Part shown: positions 43,355 through 51,745 of the stretch, one piece after another
Layout: each line of letters opens with the position of its first letter
How positions within the stretch are numbered: position 1 is the stretch's first letter
Made by a program: the position numbers and the translations under genes
From: Citreicoccus inhibens
Lineage (GTDB): Bacteria > Myxococcota > Myxococcia > Myxococcales > Myxococcaceae
Direction of reading: 5' to 3'
Assembly: GCF_019039035.1 (NCBI RefSeq)
Contig: NZ_JAHNZT010000004.1
Coordinates: 1-64,000 of the forward strand
Length of the DNA stretch: 64,000 nucleotides
The notes under the pieces: generated by a model
Database searches by the model: none
Seen by the model: only the letters and a program-made list of their open reading frames with translations
Told to the model about the DNA's origin: nothing

Positions 43355-43699
43355 GAGGGCCAAGGGTCATGGAATGGACTGGGGCCAGGAGCGTCCTGGA
43401 GGACATCTGTGGCGCCCTTCGCCAACCACTGCGCGATGAGAAGGGCGCAGCAACGTGGCGCACCGCCATACCCACGGGCGACTCCAGTTCCGGGCAGGCG
43501 TCTTCGTCGGTGAGCAGCATCAAGAGGAGTTCATTGCCGAGGCTGAAAGTGCTTGCTCCGCTGCGGTAACGAGCCCACTGAACGCCTGCCCCCGGACCAT
43601 GGAGGGCCGGCGGTCATCGCCCGCGCCAAGTGTCGTGCGCCCCTCGAGTCTCGCCACATGTGGCGCATGGGTTGCGGCGTGAGTCTGGCGCCGCCCAGG
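43355..43699. other. Intergenic region without a convincing gene
   Basis: About 345 bases between the terminator and the SUKH gene. Several short open frames exist (the longest rightward one reads MEWTGARSVLEDICGALRQ from 43369), but their codon-position bias is weak and no motif was seen. It may be debris from the duplication or insertion that put the toxin cassette here. Confidence 0.4.
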
Positions 43700-44191
43700 T
43701 TATGTTCCTTTGCCCTTGAGCCAGAACGAGCGACCGTCGGCTGAGGTCAGTGCCCCTGCCAGGAACATCGCGAAGGAGGGCGTGATGACCGGGCAGTATT
43801 CGGGCTCGGGAAACATTTCGCGGTAGCCATCACGGATGGGGTAGCGGCCCTCACGCTGCGCGCTGACATCGACCAGAGCGTAGTTGGAGTCTTGGAGATC
43901 GCAGACGATGTACCAGTCTGGCGGACCCCATTCGTCCGTGTCCGCGAGGCCCATCACTGCCCGCGCTCGCACGATGTCCGCGAGCGGCCGGAACATGTAG
44001 GGCGAGTTCGGGCTCATGAACAGGGCTGCGCCGTCGCAGTGCAGATAGAAGGCGCGCAAGTCGTCGTCGAGCCGCCAGCCGATGCGCTTCTCGAACGCCT
44101 CGATTTGTGCCGGCGACGCGGGAGGATTCGGAAGGTGGTGGGCCGAGATCTCGCGCAGGAGGGCATCCATCGACACAGGCTCATTCACCAT
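43700..44191 (-). CDS. SUKH (SMI1/KNR4) immunity protein
   Basis: Protein of 163 residues from ATG 44191, overlapping the toxin stop by 11 bp. The SUKH fold is evident: ALLREISAHHLPNPPASPAQ, then IEAFEKRIGWRLDDDLRAFY, the hallmark LHCDGAALF, and VCDLQDSNYALVDVS. SUKH proteins are the most common immunity partners of bacterial nuclease toxins. A TTG six codons upstream is possible but needless. Both genes read leftward, against the flanking paralogs, and should be one cassette. Confidence 0.82.
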   Translation of the reverse strand: MVNEPVSMDALLREISAHHLPNPPASPAQIEAFEKRIGWRLDDDLRAFYLHCDGAALFMSPNSPYMFRPLADIVRARAVMGLADTDEWGPPDWYIVCDLQDSNYALVDVSAQREGRYPIRDGYREMFPEPEYCPVITPSFAMFLAGALTSADGRSFWLKGKGT

Positions 44192-44810
44192 AGGGGTAAT
44201 CCGCTCCAATGCGAGTCCACGGCGAATTGCCGGCGTAGCACTGGTTATAGAGGCCCCTCAGGGTGTTGTGTACGGCTGGGTCCATGGGGATGAGGTTGTC
44301 CCAGTCGGTCGGGTTTCCGCCGTGCCCGAGATCTCGGATGTGGTGCCCTGGATAGTTGTTGCCCTGGATGTCCTGCGGCCATGCCCCCATCTTCTTCGCC
44401 CATTGAGCGCGGAAGCCTTCGCGGATGGCTTCCCATCTGTCGCGGCGCGCCGCTATCTGCGCGCTGGGCAGCACGTCGTAGTTGCAGCAACAGTGGGTGA
44501 TGCCCGCGCGAGAGCCCGCATCGACGAAGCGCCCGTTGAAATCCATTTTCACATCGGCCAGCCACATACAGCCCTGGAGCATGTAGCCCTCGCCCGAACA
44601 CTTCTCGCGGCAGTACGTCCAGAGAGACTGACTGCATTCCCACGGGCCGTACCAGATGACGGTACGCCACTGCCCTCCGGCGCCAAGGCTGATGACCGGC
44701 CCCTCCCACTTGCGACCAGCACCTGTCGTGATGGGAGCCACCGAGCCACATCCAGCGACGGTGACCACAATTGTGGCAGGTACCGCGACGTGCCTCAGTA
44801 CGCCAGTCAT
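44181..44810 (-). CDS. Lipoprotein GHH/HNH-type nuclease toxin, Sit-like
   Basis: Protein of 209 residues from ATG 44810. The signal MTGVLRHVAVPATIVVTVAGC ends in lipobox VAGC. A Cys-rich middle (ECSQSLWTYCREKCSGEGYM, ITHCCCNYD) leads to a C-terminal nuclease-like domain: QGNNYPGHHIRDLGHGGNP followed by WDNLIPMDPAVHNTLRG. The GHH, N-L-I-P and trailing His arrangement is that of the HNH/endonuclease VII superfamily of polymorphic toxins. The SUKH immunity gene overlaps its end. A lipid-anchored nuclease with cytoplasmic immunity fits the myxobacterial Sit system of kin discrimination, though this carrier region is much shorter than in the 31883 protein. Confidence 0.75.
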   Translation of the reverse strand: MTGVLRHVAVPATIVVTVAGCGSVAPITTGAGRKWEGPVISLGAGGQWRTVIWYGPWECSQSLWTYCREKCSGEGYMLQGCMWLADVKMDFNGRFVDAGSRAGITHCCCNYDVLPSAQIAARRDRWEAIREGFRAQWAKKMGAWPQDIQGNNYPGHHIRDLGHGGNPTDWDNLIPMDPAVHNTLRGLYNQCYAGNSPWTRIGADYPYGE

Positions 44811-45012
44811 GCGCACAAACGCTAAGGCCGCATAACACGAAATCCAAGCCATGCGGTCCAGCGCACGGAGACTCCGTCCGGCGCGTCTTTCAGGCGGTTG
44901 GCTCCCTCGCCAATTCGGGCCCTGTCCCATCGTGGCGCCCCGAGTGGGAACCGCCCCGGCCGCATGCGACAGGGGGCGAACCCGACCCCGGCCTGCAACG
45001 AATTCACTCACA

Positions 45013-45163
45013 GAGTGTGAACAACCACACACTCGCGTCAGAACCCGCACTAGCATCTGCGGGCCAGGACGGAGTGCCGGTTCCGGCGTCTCTCCGACAA
45101 AGAGAGACACGCTCACCTCAGGCACGGGGCGCGGTGCGTCCGCGTCCACGAGGTCTCACACCC
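45013..45163 (+). promoter_or_regulatory. Conserved structured leader, copy 2
   Basis: Second copy of the leader. The operator-like repeat is gagtgtg (45013-45019) and cacactc (45028-45034), again with the 8-base spacer aacaacca. Then come gccggttccggc (45076-45087) and gtctct (45088-45093)/agagac (45103-45108). Loop bases differ from copy 1 but the stems are kept. It is also close to the start of the divergent toxin gene, so it may influence that promoter. Confidence 0.65.
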
Positions 45164-46711
45164 ATGTCCGCATTTCCGAAGAGCCTCTCGCCCTGGCGCG
45201 CGCTCGCGCTGGGAACCGCCCTCGCCTTCTCAGGCGGATGTGAACCCGAGCCCGCGCGGGAATCCTCACCTCCCACCGACACCACCCCCACCGAAGCCGC
45301 CGAGCCCGCGCTCCACCCGGAGCGACGCGGAATTGGCGCCCTGACGCTGCCGCCCCGCGGCCCCTCCGCCCTGGCCATCTCGGTGGATCCGCGCAGCTCG
45401 CTCACCGTCACGGACACAACCATCCTGACGAACTTCACCTTCCAGCGCGTGATGAACCAGCTGGTCGCGCAATCCGGCGTCGCGGGGCTCACGTCGCTGC
45501 GGCTGTTCCAGGAGTGGTGGGACACCGCCAACCCAGCGCCGGGCCTCGGCCTGGGCGGGCCGCACTGCAATGACTCCATCTTCGCGGGCCAACCGGCGCT
45601 GAACACATTCCCCTATCTCTGTCCCCGACAGGAGGGCGTGCAAGCCACCACCAACCCGTTCATCAGCCCGGGCACCAACGCCGACGAGTACGTGCCGGCC
45701 GCGCTGGTGAATCGCTTTGACCTGGCGCCCGCGAGCGGCTCGGACTGTGGCGAGTACCGCATCGTCTTCGTCAAACGCTCGGGCATGACGAACCCCGGCA
45801 ATCGCAACCTCATCATCTTCGAGGCCGTGCTGCCCAATCCCAATCCCGCGCTGGGGCTCAATGGCTGCCGCCCCGTGACGGACCTGTGGGCCAAGCTCAC
45901 GTCGCTGCCCAACCCCACGGACCGCGCCAACCTGCTGAATGATTTCTATTTCAATGGGCTCCCCGGCTTCATGCCGGTGGTGCACATCGACAACTACGGT
46001 AACCGCACGGGCAGCGTGGCCACGGGACAGGTGCGCTCCAATCAGTTCATGCAGGGCCCCTGGACGCTGCGCGAGTTCAAGCTGCGCCTGCAAATCTGTA
46101 GCTCCACCACGCCCTGCGCGCTGCGCTTCATCCCCGTGACGGTGAAGACCAACCCGGGCGGCACCCTGTTCTCGCCCGCCTCGACCCATCCGCAGGCGCC
46201 GGCCTTCCAGGGCCCGGCCTTCCCCGCCGAGGTCCCCACCCTCGCCGTCAATGACATCAACCTGTTCAATCTCAACGTCGCGAATGTCTTCAACAGCGGC
46301 CAGAGCAACGCGCAGGGCCCGGAGAATGACTACCTCGCCGCGTTTGGCCCCGGCCCCAGCCCCTTCCACACCAACATTCAGACGCAGCTCACCGCGGCGG
46401 GCAGCACGCTGACGCCGCAGAACATCGTCGCGCGCGCGGAGGCGCTCTCCTGCGCGGGCTGCCACCAGCTCAGCAACGGCGCGAACCTCGGCGGTGGCAT
46501 CGTCTGGCCTCCGTCCGCGGGCTTCGTTCACGTGACGGAGCAGTTGGAGCCGGGCCCGTTCGGAACGCGCTTCCGCATCTCGCCGGCGCTCACCACCACG
46601 TTCCTGCCGCACCGCAAGGCCGTGCTGGAGACGTTCCTCAACAGCTCGTGCGGCGACGCCACCTGCCAGCCGTGGGAGACGCACGCGGCCTGCTCGGCGG
46701 ACTGCCCGTAG
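45164..46711 (+). CDS. Lipoprotein with one c-type heme motif (paralog B)
   Basis: Protein of 515 residues that aligns end to end with the gene at 41765. The start MSAFPKSLSPWRALALG, the lipobox SGGC, VVHIDNYGNRTG, the heme motif ALSCAGCHQLSNGANLGGG and the Cys-rich tail CGDATCQPWETHAACSADC are all shared. Differences cluster in the linker after the lipid anchor and in the EGTQAT/EGVQAT loop region. ATG 45164 matches the position of the paralog start; a longer open frame upstream has no homology. Retention of both copies with the same leader suggests similar regulation. It converges on the AGCS gene. Confidence 0.75.
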   Translation: MSAFPKSLSPWRALALGTALAFSGGCEPEPARESSPPTDTTPTEAAEPALHPERRGIGALTLPPRGPSALAISVDPRSSLTVTDTTILTNFTFQRVMNQLVAQSGVAGLTSLRLFQEWWDTANPAPGLGLGGPHCNDSIFAGQPALNTFPYLCPRQEGVQATTNPFISPGTNADEYVPAALVNRFDLAPASGSDCGEYRIVFVKRSGMTNPGNRNLIIFEAVLPNPNPALGLNGCRPVTDLWAKLTSLPNPTDRANLLNDFYFNGLPGFMPVVHIDNYGNRTGSVATGQVRSNQFMQGPWTLREFKLRLQICSSTTPCALRFIPVTVKTNPGGTLFSPASTHPQAPAFQGPAFPAEVPTLAVNDINLFNLNVANVFNSGQSNAQGPENDYLAAFGPGPSPFHTNIQTQLTAAGSTLTPQNIVARAEALSCAGCHQLSNGANLGGGIVWPPSAGFVHVTEQLEPGPFGTRFRISPALTTTFLPHRKAVLETFLNSSCGDATCQPWETHAACSADCP

Positions 46712-46771
46712 CAGCGACGCGAGCAGACACACCGCGCGACCACACATGAGCGCGGACTGCGCCGCGCCTCT

Positions 46772-48136
46772 CTACGCGGGGGGCGCGGCGCGCACAGGCT
46801 CGGTGGAGACCTCAGGACGGCGCAGGGTCGCGGCGGCCACGCCGCTCAAGCCCACCAGCCCCACGAGGTTGGGGAACACCTGCAAGCCATTCATCAGGTC
46901 GCCCCAGGCCCAGATGGTCTCCACCTTGCCCATGGCCCCCATCACGATGAGCCCGCAGTAGAGCCAGCGGTAGGGCTTCGTGACCCGAGGGCCCAGCGCA
47001 TAAGACAGGAACTGCTCGCCGTAGTACGCCCAACCGATGAGCGTCGTGTAGCCGAAGAGGAACGCGCAGAACGCGACCACCCAACCGCCCACGGTGGGGA
47101 TGACTGTCTCGAAGCCTCGCGCCACCGCGGCCGTGCTGGTCAGCCCCGAGGTCCACGCGCCGCTCACCAGGATGACGAGCGCGCTGAGCGTGGACGTGAC
47201 GCACGAGACGATGAACACCTCCATCACCGCCTGGAGCCCCTGCCGCACGGGCTCCTCCGTCCGGGCAGAGCCATACGCCACCGCGGCGGTGCCATACCCG
47301 GCCTCGTTGGCGTAGATGCCTCGCGCGATGCCGTAGCGCAGCGCGACCATCATCCCCACGCCCGCCGCGCCTCCGCCCGCCGCGCGCATGGAGAAGGCCT
47401 CCTGCACGACGAGCGCGAGCACCTCGGGCAGCCGCGTCACGTGCGCGAGGATGACGATGAGCCCGCCCACCAGGTAAAGGCCCACCTTGAGCGGCGCCAA
47501 CCGCTCCGCCGCGCGACCAATGCTCTTCACGCCGCCAATCACCACCAACCACGTGAGCACCGCGATGACCGCGCCTGATACCCACGGGGCGATGGCGAAC
47601 TGGCTTTGCAGCACCACCGCCATGGAGTTGGGCTGGGTGAACGGCGTCGTGGTGAGCGCGGCCACGCCCGCCACCAGCGCGTAGACCCAGGCGAGACGAG
47701 GTGCACCGAGCCCGTCCTTCAAGTAGTGCATGGGCCCCGCGGACAGCCGACCGCCCTCCGCCACGCGGTAGCGGATGCCCAGCACGGCCTCGGTGAACTT
47801 GATGGCCGTGGCGAAGAACCCGTAGACCCAGATCCAGAACAATGCCCCCGGCCCACCGCTGACGATGGCGGTGGCCACGCCCGCGATGTTGCCCGTGCCG
47901 ATGGAGGCGCCCAGCGCGGTCATGAACGCTTGGAAGGGACTCAGCGCCCCCACGCCTCGCCCCTCGGCGGGACGCATCGCGCGCAGTGCCTCGCGAAAGC
48001 GCACCACCTGCACGAAGCGCAGCCGCACGGTGAGGAAGACGCCCGTGCCCAGCAGGAGCGCGAGCGTCCAGGGCCCCCACACCGCGTTGCTCGCCACGTC
48101 GATGGCGACTCGCACCGGCTCGGGCAGGAGCACCAT
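46772..48136 (-). CDS. AGCS-family sodium:alanine/glycine symporter
   Basis: Protein of 454 residues with about 11 hydrophobic helices. AGCS signatures: LLLGTGVFLTVRLRFVQV, ALGASIGTGNIAGVATAIVS (Na+/substrate site), FWIWVYGFFATAIKFTEAVL, ARGIYANEAGYGTAAVAYG and FLFGYTTLIGWAYYGEQFL. It imports alanine or glycine with Na+. The start lies 2 bp after the stop of the phosphatase gene, and it is the last gene of a three-gene leftward operon. Amino-acid uptake fits a predator that digests prey protein. Confidence 0.93.
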   Translation of the reverse strand: MVLLPEPVRVAIDVASNAVWGPWTLALLLGTGVFLTVRLRFVQVVRFREALRAMRPAEGRGVGALSPFQAFMTALGASIGTGNIAGVATAIVSGGPGALFWIWVYGFFATAIKFTEAVLGIRYRVAEGGRLSAGPMHYLKDGLGAPRLAWVYALVAGVAALTTTPFTQPNSMAVVLQSQFAIAPWVSGAVIAVLTWLVVIGGVKSIGRAAERLAPLKVGLYLVGGLIVILAHVTRLPEVLALVVQEAFSMRAAGGGAAGVGMMVALRYGIARGIYANEAGYGTAAVAYGSARTEEPVRQGLQAVMEVFIVSCVTSTLSALVILVSGAWTSGLTSTAAVARGFETVIPTVGGWVVAFCAFLFGYTTLIGWAYYGEQFLSYALGPRVTKPYRWLYCGLIVMGAMGKVETIWAWGDLMNGLQVFPNLVGLVGLSGVAAATLRRPEVSTEPVRAAPPA

Positions 48137-48138
48137 GG

Positions 48139-49116
48139 TCAGGGCACGGCCTTCTTCGCGGGCGCAGGCGGCTCCGCGGCGGGAGCCACGGGCAACAGCG
48201 GCACGCGGCCCTCGGGATAGAGCGCGGTGACGCGGTCACCCTTCAGCTCCAGCGCGGCCAGATGGTGCCCGTAGCCCGTGCTCAGGCCGGTGTCGATGAT
48301 GAACACGCGACCTGCGAAGCGCACGTGGATGCGCCCGTCCTCCGTCGTGGTGTGGCCCAGCACCATCCGCCGCGCCCCGAAGGTGGCCAGCACCTTCGTG
48401 AGCCCCGCATCCCATTGGGACTCTTCATCCTGCGCGTAGCCTCGGAACCACAGCGGGCCATCTCGCGCCACGCCACCACCGGGCGGCTCTCCGGGCGTCA
48501 CGTCCTGGAGCACCCAGCGGTTGAGCCCCGCGAGCGTCGTCTCGGGCACGCTGGGCGCCAGCCCCCCGTGCATGAAGAGCGTGTCGTTGATGCGCACCAC
48601 GGCGGCGTGCGAGCGCAGCCACTTGCCGTAGCGACCGTCCGGCGCGTACGCCGCATGGTGCCCCGCCGTGCCCGGCGGATCCACCGGGTCGTCCGCGGCG
48701 GTGGATTGATCCGCGAACGTGGCGCGCTCCGCCGGCGTCACGTAGCGCAGGTCCCCGCGCATGTTCATCACTTCGTGGTTGCCCAACAGCGCGTGCACGC
48801 GTCCGCCCGCGCGCCGCGCCTCGACCTCCAGGCGCATGAGCAGCTCATACGCATCCCGGGTGTGCTCGCTCCGGTCCGGGATGTCTCCGGTCTGCACCAG
48901 GTGCGTCTTGCCGCCCGTCCAGTGCCCCGCCGCGTCGATGACGCCCGCCAGCTTCAGCACCTCGCGCAGCGAGTCCACATCCCCGTGGACATCGCCCACC
49001 GCGACCACGCGCTCCACCCCCTGGAAGGAGTAGGGGTCCTCGGGCTTCGGCGCCGCCGCGGCCAGCGCGGGCACGAGCAACAGCGCGGCCCAGCTCCATC
49101 GCGAGGGCGTGCTCAT
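48139..49116 (-). CDS. Exported PPP-type metallophosphatase (Shewanella-like group)
   Basis: Protein of 325 residues. The signal peptide SRWSWAALLLVPALAAAAP gives export. Motifs of calcineurin-like protein phosphatases: VVAVGDVHGDVDSL (GDVHG), VQTGDIPDRSEHT (GDxxDR, with Ile-Pro where most have Val-Val), VHALLGNHEVMN (GNHE), LFMHGGLAP (HGG) and VLGHTTTEDG (GH). The set and length match Shewanella-like phosphatases, which remove phosphate from proteins. Start ATG 49116 overlaps the upstream stop by 4 bp. It follows a Cys-rich secreted protein gene, so both act in the periplasm or outside. Confidence 0.85.
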   Translation of the reverse strand: MSTPSRWSWAALLLVPALAAAAPKPEDPYSFQGVERVVAVGDVHGDVDSLREVLKLAGVIDAAGHWTGGKTHLVQTGDIPDRSEHTRDAYELLMRLEVEARRAGGRVHALLGNHEVMNMRGDLRYVTPAERATFADQSTAADDPVDPPGTAGHHAAYAPDGRYGKWLRSHAAVVRINDTLFMHGGLAPSVPETTLAGLNRWVLQDVTPGEPPGGGVARDGPLWFRGYAQDEESQWDAGLTKVLATFGARRMVLGHTTTEDGRIHVRFAGRVFIIDTGLSTGYGHHLAALELKGDRVTALYPEGRVPLLPVAPAAEPPAPAKKAVP

Positions 49117-49436
49117 TTCCACGAGCACCCCTTGATGAGCGAGCAGTACTTCGCGTTCGTCGCCGTCTCGCACTTGGGCGGGATGCCCGAGCACATCTTG
49201 CTGCCGAAGTAGTAGATGCACCCCGGCTGCGTGTTGCAGAAGGTCTGCGAGTAGACCCCGCAGAACGTCGCCTTGCCCGTGCAGTGCCCACCCGAGGCAT
49301 CGGTCACGGCGGCCTCCTTCTTGGTGACCTGCGTCGTCCCCGCATCCGGACGCGGGCCTTGTGCCCACGCGCCCAGCCCCACCACCCACACCGCGCAACC
49401 CACCAGGAGCCCGCTTCGCTTCAATCGTCGAATCAT
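49113..49436 (-). CDS. Small Cys-rich secreted protein
   Basis: Protein of 107 residues from ATG 49436. Signal peptide LKRSGLLVGCAVWVVGLGAW ends before AQGPRPDAG. The mature part has nine Cys in a C-x(6)-C-type lattice: GGHCTGKATFCGVYSQTFCN, QPGCIYYFGSKMCSG, KCETATNAKYC and KGCSW at the end. The pattern resembles the small disulfide-rich repeats common in myxobacterial secreted proteins, but I cannot name a family. It is the first gene of the operon with the phosphatase and AGCS symporter (ATGA overlap with the next gene). Confidence 0.7.
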   Translation of the reverse strand: MIRRLKRSGLLVGCAVWVVGLGAWAQGPRPDAGTTQVTKKEAAVTDASGGHCTGKATFCGVYSQTFCNTQPGCIYYFGSKMCSGIPPKCETATNAKYCSLIKGCSWK

Positions 49437-49599
49437 GGTGCCATTGTCTCCGCGCCCGCCCCGGCCCGCATTCGTCTCCGCTCGGACACTCGCGATTCTA
49501 TGGGACTCCCCGCCAACCGCGCCAAAATGGCGGGAGCAGGGACACCCCCGGCGGGACGGTGTAGAGTCGCTGGAGCATTTGCCACCCTCCCAAACACCC

Positions 49600-51216
49600 A
49601 TGCAGCAGAAGATTGCCGTCGACCTGTCGACGACCGCCGTGCGCAGCCAGGGGCCGCTTCCTCCGGCGCAGCGCATCGTGCCGGCGTTGACGCTCGTGTC
49701 TCACCCCCATCCGCAGCGCATTGGCGAGCGGCTCCTGTTTCAGGCCCTGGCCGAGGTGGGCCGCCCCGTCAGCCTGTCGCGCAACGCGCCGGACTTCTCG
49801 CGGCCGGATGGCCTGATGGCCCTGCCGCTGGGAGACCCGTTCCTCAGCCGCAAGCCCGTGCAGTTCGAGCCCGGGCCGCGCGGCGGCCTGCGGATGCTCG
49901 TGCCCGAGGACGGCACGCAGGTGCAGGTGGCGGGAGAGGCCGTCGTCGGCGGGCGCGAGTTCTCGCGCGAGGAGCTCCAGGCGGGCGTCCCCCTGGTGCT
50001 CGCCGAGCGCATCGTGATGCTCCTGCACCTGACCACCACGGGCCGCGCGCCCGCCGTCGGAGACCTGGGCATGGTGGGCCAGGGCGAGGCCATCCAGCAG
50101 GTGCGCGAGGACATCCGCCGCGTGGCGGATCTCCTCGTGCCCGTGCTCATTCGCGGCGAGACAGGCACGGGCAAGGAGCTGGTCGCCCGCGCCATTCATG
50201 AGCAGGGCCCACGCCGCGCTGGCCCCTTCATCAGCGTCAACCTGGGCGCGCTCTCCAAGGAGCTGGTCGCCGCCGAGCTGTTCGGCGCGCAGCGCGGCGC
50301 GTACACGGGCTCCACGCGCGAGCGAGACGGCTACTTCCGCGCGGCGCAGGGAGGCACCCTCTTCCTCGACGAAGTGGGAGAGGCCCCGCCCGAAGTCCAG
50401 GTGGCGCTCCTGCGCGTGCTGGAGACGGGCGAGGTGTATCCGGTGGGAGGCCATGCGCCGGTGCCCATCGACGTGCGGCTCGTCACCGCCACGGACGCGA
50501 ACCTGGAGGCCCGCAGCGAGGAGGGGCTCTTCCGCGCTCCGCTGCTGCACCGCCTCGCGGGCTTCGAGATCCGCGTGCCGCCCTTGCGCGAGCGCCGCGA
50601 GGACATCGGGCCGCTGTTCCTTCACTTCGCCCGGCAGGAGCTGGAGACCACGGGCGAGGTGGCGCGCCTGTCCTCCGCCGCCGCGCGCGCCGAGCCCTGG
50701 CTGCCCGCGTCCCTGGCCCTGCGGCTGGTGCGCTTCGCGTGGCCGGGCAACATCCGCCAGCTTCGCAACGTGGCCCGCCAGCTCGTCATCGGCAGCCGCG
50801 GCCTGCCCGGCTTTCGCGTCGATGCGCGCCTGGAGCAGGAGCTGGATGGCGCGGCGAGCCCCGTGCCCGGCCGGACCCTCACCGACGCCACCCCGGACAC
50901 GCCCGGCCCCGCCGAGGAGAAGCCCACCCGCCGCAAGCCCTCCGACGTGGGCGAGCAGGAGCTCCTGGAGGCCCTGCGCTCCTGCTCATGGGACCTCAAG
51001 GCCGCGGCGGACTGGCTGGGCATCCCCCGCTCCTCCGTCTACGTCCTCATCGACAAGAGCTCGCTTCTGCGCACCGCTCGCGACTTGAGCCCGGAGGAGA
51101 TCACCCGCTGCTTCCACGAGTGCCAGGGGGACCTGGACAAGATGGTACAGCGGCTGGAGGTCTCCCGCCGCGCCCTCCAGCGCCGCGTGCGTGAGCTGGG
51201 ATTGGGTGAGCCCTGA
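49600..51216 (+). CDS. FHA-linked sigma-54-dependent activator
   Basis: Protein of 538 residues from ATG 49600. The N-terminal 145 residues look like an FHA domain (LALPLGDPFLSRKPVQFE-like, AVVGGREFSREELQAG), which would bind phospho-threonine on a partner and links it to Ser/Thr kinases. The AAA+ core has GETGTGKELVARAIH (Walker A), GAQRGAYTGSTRERDGYF (the GAFTGA loop, here GAYTGS), GTLFLDEVGEA (Walker B) and PGNIRQLRN. The C-terminus has two Fis-like HTH units in tandem: ELLEALRSCSWDLKAAADWL and EEITRCFHECQGDLDKMVQR. Most relatives have one. Targets are unknown. A 10-bp inverted repeat follows the gene. Confidence 0.88.
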   Translation: MQQKIAVDLSTTAVRSQGPLPPAQRIVPALTLVSHPHPQRIGERLLFQALAEVGRPVSLSRNAPDFSRPDGLMALPLGDPFLSRKPVQFEPGPRGGLRMLVPEDGTQVQVAGEAVVGGREFSREELQAGVPLVLAERIVMLLHLTTTGRAPAVGDLGMVGQGEAIQQVREDIRRVADLLVPVLIRGETGTGKELVARAIHEQGPRRAGPFISVNLGALSKELVAAELFGAQRGAYTGSTRERDGYFRAAQGGTLFLDEVGEAPPEVQVALLRVLETGEVYPVGGHAPVPIDVRLVTATDANLEARSEEGLFRAPLLHRLAGFEIRVPPLRERREDIGPLFLHFARQELETTGEVARLSSAAARAEPWLPASLALRLVRFAWPGNIRQLRNVARQLVIGSRGLPGFRVDARLEQELDGAASPVPGRTLTDATPDTPGPAEEKPTRRKPSDVGEQELLEALRSCSWDLKAAADWLGIPRSSVYVLIDKSSLLRTARDLSPEEITRCFHECQGDLDKMVQRLEVSRRALQRRVRELGLGEP

Positions 51217-51222
51217 GCGCCT

Positions 51223-51263
51223 GGACGCGTCAACCCGCTGGGTGACACACCGCTGACGCGTCC
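51223..51263. terminator. 10-bp inverted repeat after the sigma-54 activator
   Basis: ggacgcgtca (51223-51232) and tgacgcgtcc (51254-51263) are perfect reverse complements with a 21-base spacer that itself contains acccgctgggt. It begins 6 bases after the activator stop. It may be a terminator; the half-sites are also nearly palindromic (gacgcgtc), so a protein-binding site is possible. Confidence 0.5.
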
Positions 51264-51399
51264 GCGCCCGCGCCCTGTCGCCCGCGCGCGCCGCATCTTC
51301 GAGTGGCGGTGTCGTCGGCCGCTGCTGGTACGGTGCCTGCAACCTCACGTGGACCGCAGCATCCAGACTTCCCCACGTGGGGAATGGAGCCTCACCGCA

Positions 51400-51738
51400 A
51401 TGGCGCACATCACCATCGAGATACGTCCGGATGACATCCGGTACTCTCCCAGTGCCCTGGTCAATCAGGGCGATACCGTGACCTTCCACCTCGACAGCAT
51501 CATCGGGCCCGCCATCGTGTACTTTGACGACGGGACCTGTCTGACCGCGCCCAATCCGCTCACCCTGAATGGACAGACGCTCCAGCAGACCAACACCTTC
51601 GTGGCGCTCACCGCCCTGTCCGGGCCCTATCCGTTCACCGTGACGATCCCGGACATGCCGAGGCGGAGCAACAAGCACGGCGGAGAGCATGAAGTGAAGA
51701 AGGGCGGCCTGGAGGTCTCGACGGATCCGCCGAAGTAG
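51400..51738 (+). CDS. Small beta-rich protein, cupredoxin-like pattern
   Basis: Protein of 112 residues from ATG 51400; a GTG at 51349 would add 17 residues with poor codon bias. The sequence is mostly strands (HITIEIRPDDIRYSPSALVN, QGDTVTFHLDS, PFTVTIPDMPR). The opening N-Q-G-D-T-V-T-F block is like the second strand pair of cupredoxin-like folds, but the copper ligands (His, Cys, Met) are not in place. There is no signal peptide. Function unknown. It converges with the TPR kinase gene, 7 bp between stops. Confidence 0.55.
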   Translation: MAHITIEIRPDDIRYSPSALVNQGDTVTFHLDSIIGPAIVYFDDGTCLTAPNPLTLNGQTLQQTNTFVALTALSGPYPFTVTIPDMPRRSNKHGGEHEVKKGGLEVSTDPPK

Positions 51739-51745
51739 TCGGCGA

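Noticed and set aside
43369-43569. ORF of 66 codons after the terminator of paralog A
   Set aside because: Weak codon bias, no motif, and it lies just after a strong terminator with no promoter seen.
41616-45034. gagtgtg inverted repeats as insertion-sequence ends
   Set aside because: Both copies have the same orientation and lie at equal distances from paralogous genes; there is no transposase between them, so a duplicated leader explains them better.
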